Positions 56,221 through 64,000 of a stretch of DNA of 64,000 nt are shown in pieces (the first letter of the stretch is position 1; each line of letters opens with the position of its first letter). The stretch is from Fredericiella sp963839515 (lineage in GTDB: Bacteria; Chloroflexota; Anaerolineae; Caldilineales; Caldilineaceae). Made by a program: the position numbers and the translations under genes. The notes under the pieces are model-generated. The model was not told the DNA's origin, made no database searches, and was given only the letters and a program-made list of their open reading frames with translations. Where the stretch lies: assembly GCA_963839515.1 (NCBI GenBank), contig CAWIVN010000014.1, positions 186,001 through 250,000 of the forward strand, in the 5' to 3' direction.

Positions 56221-58817
56221 TGAGCCCGCAATTGCAGCAGCGGCTGCGCACGTTTTGGATTATGTTGGTGCTCTTCTTCTGCGCCTGGATCCCGCGCGTT
56301 GTGGCGCTGGATGCCTTTGTCACGGTGGACGAGCGCAAGTGGCTGGCGCGCTCGGCCAATTTTCTCTACGCGCTGGCGCATGGCGACTTTGCCAACACGT
56401 TCCAGCGTGAGCACCCCGGCGTCACCGTCATGTGGGCAGGCGCACTGGGTATCCTCCAGAAGTTCCCGGATTTCCTGCAGCAGTCGCCTGGCTACTTCAC
56501 TTGGGATAACCAGATGATCGAGGCGTGGCTCAAGACGAGCACCACGCATACGCCGCTCGAACTGCTGGCTGCTGGGCGCTGGTGGATCGTGCTGGGCGTG
56601 TCGATCCTGCTCGCCCTTTCCTACCTGCCCATGCGGCGGCTGCTGGGCGACGCACTGGCAGCGCTTGCCTTGGTGATGATCGCCTGGATGCCCTGGTCGG
56701 TCGCTCTCTCCCGCCAGCTTCACCCCGACGGCTACGTGGCCAGCATGATCTTCGTGGCCCTCGTCTTCTTTCTTTCCTGGCTCTACACCGGCCGCCGCAC
56801 TGTGGACCTGGTCGCGTCCGGTATCTTTATGGGCTTGGCCTGGCTGACCAAGACCCCTGCTGCCTTTCTGGTCCCTATCGGCGCCATCCTGATCGCTCTT
56901 GAGATCTGGCGGGTTCGGCGCGCTACTCGTTCACCGTCTCAGCCAGGCGCTCCAACGCCCACCGCCTCACCCACACGCGCACTTCTCATCGGTTACGTTG
57001 TCTGGGGCATCGTCGCCTCCGCCACCTTTTTCCTGCTGTGGCCGTCCACGTGGGTCAATCCGCTTGGCACGTTTGGCAAGATGACGGCGGAGATGGAGGA
57101 GTACGTCGGGGGGCATGTCAACCCCAACTATTTTATGGGTCAGATCACCAACGATCCGGGGATCATTTTCTACCCTGTCGCCTACTTCTTCCGCATTACC
57201 CCGGCCACCGTTATCGGCCTGCTAGCAGCGGCTGTCGCTGCCAGCAGGCGCAGCCACCCCTTTGATCGTCCGCTTGTCCGTCAGGCAGCGATCGGTTTCC
57301 TCGTCTCAGGCCTTGTCTTTGTGGCGTTGATGAGCCTGCCTGCCAAGAAGTTTGACCGCTACATCCTGCCGGCTTTCCCGGCCTTCGAGGTTATTTCGGC
57401 GTTGGGCTGGATGGCACTCGCCATGTGGGTGGGCGTCTGGTGGGCGCGTCGGCGCACAGGCATACAGGATGTCGGCAAGACACAACTCTCGGAAACTCGA
57501 CCGTTCTGGGTGGCCGCGGCCATCACCCTGTTTGTCGGCGTCGTGCCGCTGCATAGCATGCTTACGGCGCTGCATTCCCCCTATTACCTGACCTATTTCA
57601 ACCCCTTGGCAGGCGGCAGCGCGACCGCGCCTGAGATTATGATTGTCGGCTGGGGCGAGGGGCTTGACCAGGCCGCTGCCTGGCTCAACGAGCAGCCTGA
57701 CGCCGAGCAGCAGCGCATCGTTTCCTGGTATTACGATGGGCCGCTCTCCTATTTCACCAAGGCCGAGCCGGGCGGTGTGCGCTATGGTTCGTCACTGGCT
57801 TGGTTGGACAACGATTTTGTCGTGCTCTACATCAACCAGATCCAGCGCAACATCCCCTCAAAGGAGGCGATTGACTGGTACCTTGCGCAGGAGCCTGCCT
57901 ATCGAGTTGACTTCGGCGGGATCGAACTGGCACGCGTCTATGACATGCGCGGCAAGCCGCTGCCCCCCTTTGTCGGCCTCAACGTCAACAGCGCCGCCAT
58001 CTTTGGCGACAAGATTCGGCTGCTGGCGCACGAGTTGGACAAGCAGGCCGCGGCAGCAGGCGACGAAGTTTTTGCCCAACTGTACCTGCGCAGCCTTGCC
58101 CCCATGGACGTCAACTACAATGTGGCCGTGCGCCTGCTCGACGAGCAAGGCAACGCCATCTGGAGCGAGGATGGGTGGCCTTGGGGCGCGGCAACGCGCG
58201 ACTGGCCGGTAGGCGACGTGCGCCCCGACGGCCATCACATTCGCATTCCCGCCGGCACGCCGCCGGGTTTATACAAACTCACCATGTCCTTCTACGAGCC
58301 GTCGACGTTGGCCACGCTGCCCGTGCTCTCCGCCACCGACGGCACGCTGATCGACCCCAACACGCGTGATGTGGCGCTAATTCAGGTCGGCGACGCTCCT
58401 GCGGCAGCGACAGAGTTTGAGTCACCCTGGCAGTTTGACCGTTGGTTTGCGCTCTCGGGTGCGACGCTGCCGGCTGCGCTGAAAGGTGGTGACACCCTGC
58501 CTCTGCAACTGCAGTGGGACAGCCTGGAGACGACGCCGGCCGATTACACTGTCTTTGTCCATGTCGTCGGCCCCGACGGCCAGAACGTGGCGCAGCAGGA
58601 CTGGCAGCCGCTGCAGAACTATGCGCCCACGCACCTCTGGAGCAAGGGTCTGCGCCTCCTGGACGACCGCTATGCCATTCAATTGCCGGCGGATTTGGCG
58701 CCTGGGACCTACGAAGTGCAGGCGGGTATGTATACGAACGCCGGCCGCCTGCCAGTCAGCCGTAAAGGTCAGCCTGCCGGCGACTACGCCGTGGTGGGCA
58801 CGTTCGAGGTGCCATGA
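56217..58817 (+). CDS. large GT-C-type membrane protein 4
   Basis: The start ATGATG at 56217 overlaps the previous stop by 4 bp. The 866-residue protein has the loop motif AFVTVDERKWLARSANF followed by REHPGVTVMWAGALG, recalling PMT-family DE motifs, and about nine spans to residue 460. Two C-terminal beta-sandwich modules follow (residues about 590-700 and 725-860, the second with LPLQLQWDSLETTPADYTVF). It is part of the tight run, so stoichiometric expression with its neighbours is likely. Confidence 0.85.
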   Translation: MMSPQLQQRLRTFWIMLVLFFCAWIPRVVALDAFVTVDERKWLARSANFLYALAHGDFANTFQREHPGVTVMWAGALGILQKFPDFLQQSPGYFTWDNQMIEAWLKTSTTHTPLELLAAGRWWIVLGVSILLALSYLPMRRLLGDALAALALVMIAWMPWSVALSRQLHPDGYVASMIFVALVFFLSWLYTGRRTVDLVASGIFMGLAWLTKTPAAFLVPIGAILIALEIWRVRRATRSPSQPGAPTPTASPTRALLIGYVVWGIVASATFFLLWPSTWVNPLGTFGKMTAEMEEYVGGHVNPNYFMGQITNDPGIIFYPVAYFFRITPATVIGLLAAAVAASRRSHPFDRPLVRQAAIGFLVSGLVFVALMSLPAKKFDRYILPAFPAFEVISALGWMALAMWVGVWWARRRTGIQDVGKTQLSETRPFWVAAAITLFVGVVPLHSMLTALHSPYYLTYFNPLAGGSATAPEIMIVGWGEGLDQAAAWLNEQPDAEQQRIVSWYYDGPLSYFTKAEPGGVRYGSSLAWLDNDFVVLYINQIQRNIPSKEAIDWYLAQEPAYRVDFGGIELARVYDMRGKPLPPFVGLNVNSAAIFGDKIRLLAHELDKQAAAAGDEVFAQLYLRSLAPMDVNYNVAVRLLDEQGNAIWSEDGWPWGAATRDWPVGDVRPDGHHIRIPAGTPPGLYKLTMSFYEPSTLATLPVLSATDGTLIDPNTRDVALIQVGDAPAAATEFESPWQFDRWFALSGATLPAALKGGDTLPLQLQWDSLETTPADYTVFVHVVGPDGQNVAQQDWQPLQNYAPTHLWSKGLRLLDDRYAIQLPADLAPGTYEVQAGMYTNAGRLPVSRKGQPAGDYAVVGTFEVP

Positions 58818-60781
58818 GCCGGCTGCGGCCCTACCTGCCGACGTTCCTGGGTCTCCTCGCCGTGCTAGCGCTTGCCGGGTGGCTGCGCTGGCGCTACGCG
58901 ACGGAGATTAGCCTGTACGTGGATGAATTCACCACGCTGTGGGCCGCCAAGCGCGTTATGGCGCTCGGCGTCCCAATCATGCCCAGCGGCGTTCTCTACA
59001 CGCGCGGGCTGCTCGCCACGTACGTTACCGCGCTGGCTGGAGTCTTGGCTGGCGGACTCACCTATGGCGTTGGCCGGCTGCCCAGCCTGCTCTTCGGACT
59101 CGCCACCATGGTCGCCATCTTTGCCGTCGGCCGTCGCGAGTGGAACAGCCGTGTAGGCTGGCTGGCAGCCCTGGGACTGGCGCTGCTGCCCGAAGCCATC
59201 GTGTGGAGCGCCCGTGCCCGCTTCTACGCCCAACTCCAGTTCTTTGCCCTGCTAACCCTGTGGGCCGCCTACGCCGCTATCCGCTACCCAGCTACCCACT
59301 CCGCCCGCCGCCACCTCCTCTTCGCCGCGCTCTTCGTGCTCGCCCTCTTCTCACAGGAACAGACGGTGCTCCTTTACCCGTCTATCGTGCTTGCAACGTT
59401 GCTCTGGCGTGGGTGGCGTTATCTGCTGTGCCGGCAGGTGTGGCCCGCACACGTCATCTGTCTTGCCGCTATAACTTTACGGTTTGTCATCGAAATCGTG
59501 GGCCAGCCCGGCTACTTTGAAACCATCCAAGCTGAGCGCCCCTATGTAGGGTTGATCCTCGACTTGCCTGCCGCTTGGAGCGCCTATGCGGCGTTGCTGG
59601 TGGCCCCCGAGCGCTTGCCGTGGACGCTGTTCGGGCTGTTGGCCGTGGCCGTGGCCGTGGCAACCTGGGGTAAGCAGCGCCTGCGTATGGCCCAAGTAGT
59701 AGGGTTTCATCAGGCGACCCTCTTCTTTGCTCTGCAGTTCATCTTCATGCTGGTCTTCATTTTGTTGTTTGTCGGCGGGCAGTGGCGCGAGACGCGCTAC
59801 CTGTTTCTCGTGCAGCCGGCATGGCTGCTGGTCGGTGCGGCCGGCGCAGTCTGGGCCATCGACTGGCTAGTCGATCGTTTCACATGGCAGGCTCCGGCGC
59901 CGCAAGCCTGGCGGTGGGCCGCCACGGCCATGGTTGCACTGCTCTTGGCACTTAGCCTTTGGCAGCCGGCGCAGGCGGTGCTGGGGCGCCAGGTTGAGGG
60001 CTATGATAAGGTGCTGGCTTACGTGGCGCAGCAGCGGCAGCCCGGCGACGTCGTAATGTCACCGCAGCCGCCCGCCTGCGCCTTTGTCCTTGGCCCCTGC
60101 GACTACTACGCCGTGCAGAAGGTGTATGAGGAGTTCGTCGTACCCAAAGGCCTGGCGCCAGGCAGCGAACCTGTTGACCGCTGGTCAGGCGCACGCCTGC
60201 TCAACGACGCCGCTGTCCTGGAGCAGGTCATTCGCGAGTCGCCGGCGGTCTGGTTTATCACTGACCGTTTTCGCCTCGCCACACGCTACGACGAAGCCTT
60301 CTTGCGCACCGTGATCGAACAATTTGACATAAGTTTTGAGGAGCGCGGCGTGCTGGCCTTGCGCACTCAAGCCTGGCGTGAGCCGCCGGCCATGGGCGTC
60401 GATGAGGCGCTGCCCACACCGCTGGCTGCCGGGCCGCTTTCCCTCACGCGCTGGGCGCACAGCGCCGCCACGCCAGGCCGGGATCTGGCTGTCACCCTCA
60501 CCTGGCAGGCCACGGCCCCCATCGATCGCCAAATCAATACCTCCTTCCGCCTCGCAGATGCCGCTGGCAATATTGTGGCGCAGCAGGACGGTCCGCCTGC
60601 GCGCGGCATCATCCCCACCGATCTCTTCTTCGCCACGCCTCTGCCCGACACCAAGATCTTGTCCCTACCGGCTGAGTTGGCCCCCGGCGACTATCAACTG
60701 CAAGTTGTAGCCTACGAAGTAGATACAGTAACCCCGGTTGGTGAGCCACTGCCCGTAGGTGTCTTGACGGTTGCACCCTAA
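58814..60781 (+). CDS. large GT-C-type membrane protein 5
   Basis: The ATG at 58814 overlaps the previous stop by 4 bp. The 655-residue protein shows the acidic loop EISLYVDEFTTLWAAKRV, about ten spans to residue 390 and a single C-terminal beta-sandwich (DLAVTLTWQATAPIDRQIN). It resembles dolichol-phosphate-mannose-type transferases in topology. It ends the four-gene run; the Fpg-like gene follows 132 bp later and is probably separate. Confidence 0.85.
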   Translation: MSRLRPYLPTFLGLLAVLALAGWLRWRYATEISLYVDEFTTLWAAKRVMALGVPIMPSGVLYTRGLLATYVTALAGVLAGGLTYGVGRLPSLLFGLATMVAIFAVGRREWNSRVGWLAALGLALLPEAIVWSARARFYAQLQFFALLTLWAAYAAIRYPATHSARRHLLFAALFVLALFSQEQTVLLYPSIVLATLLWRGWRYLLCRQVWPAHVICLAAITLRFVIEIVGQPGYFETIQAERPYVGLILDLPAAWSAYAALLVAPERLPWTLFGLLAVAVAVATWGKQRLRMAQVVGFHQATLFFALQFIFMLVFILLFVGGQWRETRYLFLVQPAWLLVGAAGAVWAIDWLVDRFTWQAPAPQAWRWAATAMVALLLALSLWQPAQAVLGRQVEGYDKVLAYVAQQRQPGDVVMSPQPPACAFVLGPCDYYAVQKVYEEFVVPKGLAPGSEPVDRWSGARLLNDAAVLEQVIRESPAVWFITDRFRLATRYDEAFLRTVIEQFDISFEERGVLALRTQAWREPPAMGVDEALPTPLAAGPLSLTRWAHSAATPGRDLAVTLTWQATAPIDRQINTSFRLADAAGNIVAQQDGPPARGIIPTDLFFATPLPDTKILSLPAELAPGDYQLQVVAYEVDTVTPVGEPLPVGVLTVAP

Positions 60782-60913
60782 GACTAAACGTAAACCCTAC
60801 CCGCCTGCTGCTCCCGGTTCTATGGTTGTATGGCCCGGCTACTGGTATTCTGTCTGCCATCAAGCACGCGCGCCTGGTGGATTGTAAGATGGGCAAGTAC
60901 AAGAGCGAGACCT

Positions 60914-61726
60914 ATGGCTGAAGTGCCGGAAGTTGAAATCCTAGTGCGCGACCTGCGCCAGGCGGTCGTAGGGCGCCGCATCGAACAAGTGCTGCTGCCA
61001 CAGCCAGTGGCGGTGAGATTCCCTTCCCCTGAGGAATACGCCGGCATGCTGGCAGGCCAGGCTGTGCAGGGGGCACGCCGTTGGGCGAAACACATGTGGC
61101 TGCCGCTCAGCAACAACCTGGCGCTGGAAATCCACCTGATGTTGTGGGGCATGCTGGTGCTTGTGCCGTCCAGCCAGTTTGTCGTGCCCGATACGATGAT
61201 CATTTGGCGGCTGGACGGGGCAGAGGACCTGCGGCTGATCGACAAGCTTGGCTATGCTCGTTCGGCCGCTGGTCCTCAGGAGACGCTGATCGAACGTCTC
61301 GATTTACGTTCGTTGGGCCCTGATGCGTTGGAGCCTGGCTTTGACGACACCGTGCTGTTGGCGCGCCTGCAATCGCGGCGCGGGGTGCTGAAGACGGTGC
61401 TGCTCAACCAGCGCGTGCTGGCCGGCCTCGGCAACCGCGACGCCGACGAAAGCATGTGGCTTGCCGGCATCGACCCGCGGCGTTCAGCCTCGTCGCTCAG
61501 TCAGGACGAGGTAATCAAGCTGCGCTCCGCAATCGGCCAGGTGCTGCAAGAAGGGCTGGCCTTGCGCGGGACGCAACGTGACCTGTTTGGGCGCAAAGGG
61601 CAGGCGCAGCACGGCCGCTACGTTTTCGAGCGCACGGGCCGTCCCTGCCCGCGCTGCCAGACGCCCGTCGTCGGCATCCGCATCGGCGGACGCAATACGC
61701 ACTTCTGCCCCCGCTGTCAGCAGTAA
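60914..61726 (+). CDS. Fpg/Nei-family DNA glycosylase-like protein lacking Pro2
   Basis: The 270-residue protein has the full Fpg layout: an N-terminal domain beginning MAEVPEVEILVRDL, the lysine in RRWAKHMWLPL, HLMLWGML, the helix-two-turn-helix LLNQRVLAGLGNRDADES and the zinc finger CPRC...GGRNTHFCPRC. Active Fpg and Nei enzymes use the N-terminal proline of MPELPE as nucleophile; here it is Ala (codon GCT), while Glu3 remains. The protein probably binds DNA but cannot do the usual Schiff-base chemistry, or it uses another residue. The start follows AGCGAGA. It converges with malQ. Confidence 0.88.
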   Translation: MAEVPEVEILVRDLRQAVVGRRIEQVLLPQPVAVRFPSPEEYAGMLAGQAVQGARRWAKHMWLPLSNNLALEIHLMLWGMLVLVPSSQFVVPDTMIIWRLDGAEDLRLIDKLGYARSAAGPQETLIERLDLRSLGPDALEPGFDDTVLLARLQSRRGVLKTVLLNQRVLAGLGNRDADESMWLAGIDPRRSASSLSQDEVIKLRSAIGQVLQEGLALRGTQRDLFGRKGQAQHGRYVFERTGRPCPRCQTPVVGIRIGGRNTHFCPRCQQ

Positions 61727-61742
61727 CCACTGCGTGCCTGGC

Positions 61743-63314
61743 TCACCCCGCCCCCGCCCCCTTGGTCTCCTGCCCACTCTGGCCGCCGGCCTCGGGATCT
61801 TTGCCTTCGTAGGTCTTTGGGTCGCGACCGTAAGTGAGGGTAGCGTCGATCAGCCGCTGCGCCACGTGGCCGGTCAACTGCTCCGAGACAAACCGCCATG
61901 ACCAGTTGCCCTCGGCCCGGCCCGGCAAGTTCATGCGCGCCTCGCCCCGCAGGTTGAGCAAGTCCTGCAGCGGCACGATCGCGTAAAGCGCCACGCTGCG
62001 GAAGGCGGTATCGATCATCGACCAGGCAATGTCATGGCCGTCGGTGCGCAGATAGCGGCGGGCAAAGTCGCGCTCATGGTTGTTGGCTGTGCGCTCGTAC
62101 CAGCCCCAGGTTGTGTCGTTGTCATGCGTACCGGTGTAGACGATAAAGTTGCGCTCGTAATTGTGCGGCAGGAACTTGTCGCTGGCATCGGTGCTAAAGG
62201 CAAACTGCAGGATTTTCATCCCCGGCAGCCCAAAGCCGTTGCGCAGCTCGACCACGTCCGGCGTGATCTCGCCCAAGTCTTCGGCAATAATGGGCAGGTT
62301 TTCGCCCAACTCCTTGCGCACGACGTTGAAAAAGTCTGCCCCCGGTCCCTTCTGCCATGTGCCTTTGATGGCAGTCTCTTCGCCGGCGGGTACTTCCCAG
62401 TAGCCGGCAAAGCCGCGGAAATGATCGACACGGACGATATCGTACAGCACTAAAGCAGCGCGCATGCGGCGCAGCCACCAAGCATAGCCGTTCTTCTTCA
62501 TCGCCTTCCAATTGTACAGTGGGTTGCCCCACAACTGGCCCGTTTCCGAAAAATAGTCGGGGGGTACGCCCGCTACGACGGTCGGATGATACTGGTCGTC
62601 GAGGAAGAACTCTTTGGGGTTGGTCCAGGCGTCGCTTGAATCCATTGCCACGAAGATCGGGATATCGCCCACGATCTGGATGCCCTGGCTGTTGGCATAG
62701 CTCTTGAGCGCCAGCCATTGGCGGTAGAACAGCCATTGGTTGAGCCGGTGATTATGCAGCGCAGCTGCGTGCGTGTTACGCGCATCGACGATCGCCTGTT
62801 TCTGGCGTGAGCGCAGCGGCATCTCCCACTGGATCCAAGGTGAACCGTTGTGCGCGTCCTTGAGCGCCATGAAGAGGGCAAAGTCTTCCAGCCAGTCGGC
62901 ATTGTCTGCCACAAACTGGCTAAATTCGGCCCTGAGTTCGGCGGAAGCGCGGGCATCGAACTGTTCGGCAATATGCCGTAGCAGGGGCATCTTCCAGTTG
63001 TAAATGCCGCCAAAATCGACCATCTGGCGCGGGAAGTCGGGCGCGTTGTCCAACTCGCCCTGGTCAAGAAGGCCCATCTCCACCAGCGCTTCAAGGCTGA
63101 TGAGATAGGGGTTGCCGGCAAACGAGCTGAAACTCTGATAGGGACTGTCGCCGTACCCGGTCGGGCCCAGCGGCAGCACTTGCCAAAGTGTTTGGCGTGT
63201 CTGCGTTAGGAAATTGACCCAGTGGTAAGCTTCGTGGTTGAGTGTGCCGATGCCGTACTTGCCCGGCAACGAGGTCAGGTGCAGCAACACGCCGCTGCGT
63301 CGCACGTCCTGCAT
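61743..63314 (-). CDS. malQ: 4-alpha-glucanotransferase (amylomaltase)
   Basis: This cytoplasmic GH77 enzyme transfers alpha-1,4-glucan segments in maltodextrin and glycogen metabolism. The 523 residues start SGVLLHLTSLPGKYGIG and contain PLGPTGYGDSPYQ, the nucleophile region IVRVDHFRGF, the acid/base region IIAEDLGEI and the third acidic residue in YTGTHDNDTTWGWY. The ATG at 63314 follows GGAGGAA. The rhomboid gene lies 25 bp upstream on the same strand. No glycogen genes are adjacent. Confidence 0.96.
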   Translation of the reverse strand: MQDVRRSGVLLHLTSLPGKYGIGTLNHEAYHWVNFLTQTRQTLWQVLPLGPTGYGDSPYQSFSSFAGNPYLISLEALVEMGLLDQGELDNAPDFPRQMVDFGGIYNWKMPLLRHIAEQFDARASAELRAEFSQFVADNADWLEDFALFMALKDAHNGSPWIQWEMPLRSRQKQAIVDARNTHAAALHNHRLNQWLFYRQWLALKSYANSQGIQIVGDIPIFVAMDSSDAWTNPKEFFLDDQYHPTVVAGVPPDYFSETGQLWGNPLYNWKAMKKNGYAWWLRRMRAALVLYDIVRVDHFRGFAGYWEVPAGEETAIKGTWQKGPGADFFNVVRKELGENLPIIAEDLGEITPDVVELRNGFGLPGMKILQFAFSTDASDKFLPHNYERNFIVYTGTHDNDTTWGWYERTANNHERDFARRYLRTDGHDIAWSMIDTAFRSVALYAIVPLQDLLNLRGEARMNLPGRAEGNWSWRFVSEQLTGHVAQRLIDATLTYGRDPKTYEGKDPEAGGQSGQETKGAGAG

Positions 63315-63339
63315 GGGTAATTCCTCCAGTGCTTTGTGC

Positions 63340-64000
63340 CTACAAAGAGGGGCTAGGTAATAGGTTTTGATAATACAAGGTGACCAACATCACGCCGCCG
63401 ACAAATACCAGGGTGCAAAAGATGACCCAGATCCATTCCCAGTTGCGGCGTTTCACTTCCTGCAAAGGTTGCGCACCATAGCGCACCACCGCCGGCGCTT
63501 CATATTGGGGCATAAGACCGATCGCCACCAGCGCGCCGCCCAGCAGCCCCCCGATGTGGCCCCAGTTGTCAATGTAGCCGGCGGTGTAACCGAAGATCAG
63601 ATTGATCACGATCACGAAGATCATGTTTTGTAGTATCGCTCGGCCCTGCGCGCCAAAATTGTTGCGATAGCGGAAGAAATAGACCGTGGTCGCGCCGATG
63701 ATGCCGAAGATCGCACCTGACGCTCCCACCGATATTGATTGCGAGAAGGCGTAGCTCAACAGGCTGCCAAAAAGCCCACCGAGCAGGTAAATGATTAGAA
63801 AGCGCCGTGGCCCGATATAGGCCTCGAGCATCGGGCCAAGCGCAAACAAGGCGTACAGGTTAAACATCAGGTGAATGATGCCGTCGTGCAGCAGAGTGGC
63901 GGTAAATAGCCGCCACACTTCGCCCTGGGCGATGTAGGGATTTACCTTGGCTCCCAGGTCGACCAGCGCGCGGATGTCGGAACCCATAAAGGTCGTCCAA
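63340..64000 (-). CDS. rhomboid-family intramembrane serine protease, 5' end outside the window
   Basis: The frame is open to the window edge (...WTTF before Met at 63987), so the first membrane span probably lies beyond it. The visible part has the rhomboid landmarks: WRLFTATLLHDGIIHLMFNLYAL, the catalytic Ser in GASGAIFG, and the catalytic His in WGHIGGLLGG two spans later. A hydrophilic tail is followed by one more span near the C-terminus. It cleaves membrane-embedded substrates, which cannot be named. It probably shares a transcript with malQ. Confidence 0.9.
   Translation of the reverse strand, partial: WTTFMGSDIRALVDLGAKVNPYIAQGEVWRLFTATLLHDGIIHLMFNLYALFALGPMLEAYIGPRRFLIIYLLGGLFGSLLSYAFSQSISVGASGAIFGIIGATTVYFFRYRNNFGAQGRAILQNMIFVIVINLIFGYTAGYIDNWGHIGGLLGGALVAIGLMPQYEAPAVVRYGAQPLQEVKRRNWEWIWVIFCTLVFVGGVMLVTLYYQNLLPSPSL

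Overview
The window is about 60% GC, gene-dense, and reads as a chromosomal segment of a Chloroflexota bacterium, probably near Anaerolineae/Caldilineae. That placement is an inference. It rests on a DUF2723/DUF4012 surface-glycan cluster, giant GT-C membrane transferases with a shared C-terminal beta-sandwich, Ala/Pro-rich lipoprotein linkers, a FabL-type enoyl reductase, a K+-type membrane pyrophosphatase and many intergenic palindromes. No rRNA, CRISPR array, IS element or prophage was seen.

Layout. 1-6.4 kb: partial SDR, murA (catalytic Cys replaced by Asp), a polytopic membrane protein, and gyrB carrying a 564-residue intein that contains a helix-turn-helix. 6.6-10.4 kb: peptide-type ABC importer (lipoprotein plus two permeases, no ATPases). 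10.4-16.1 kb (minus strand): selD, which is itself a selenoprotein with an in-frame TGA and a SECIS-like hairpin; an ATP-grasp/esterase pair; a subtilase with a CBM48-like tail; and the tRNA-Sec gene. 16.3-24.4 kb: surface-polysaccharide cluster with a sortase-like lipoprotein, a GT2/sugar-phosphate-transferase fusion, a GT2, an SH3b protein, DUF2723 and DUF4012. 24.5-31.1 kb: Sir2, an orphan MsmK-type ATPase, an orphan response regulator, cysteine desulfurase and membrane pyrophosphatase.

31.4-39.8 kb is a self-contained sugar system. A three-domain regulator (DeoR HTH, DeoR sensor and a periplasmic-binding-protein domain) diverges from an ABC operon (binding lipoprotein, permease, ATPase, permease), an AraA/FucI-like isomerase and an L-rhamnose mutarotase. 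The regulator's C-terminal domain is a close paralogue of the operon's own binding protein, and the two promoters overlap at one palindrome. This is the strongest candidate for a novel arrangement.

39.9-48.6 kb: a tyrosine-recombinase-like protein without catalytic residues, FabL, a receiver-DUF309 fusion, xseB, a DUF212 protein, a B12-binding radical SAM enzyme, GNAT, HAD, a ferredoxin-NADP reductase and two small membrane proteins. 48.6-60.8 kb: five large GT-C-type membrane proteins, four of them in one tight plus-strand run. 60.9-64 kb: an Fpg-like protein lacking the catalytic N-terminal proline, malQ and a rhomboid protease running off the window.

SelD, tRNA-Sec and possibly the cysteine desulfurase form the visible part of a selenocysteine system; selA and selB are not in the window. 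All functions are read from motifs without database searches, and start sites were chosen from Shine-Dalgarno spacing and overlaps.
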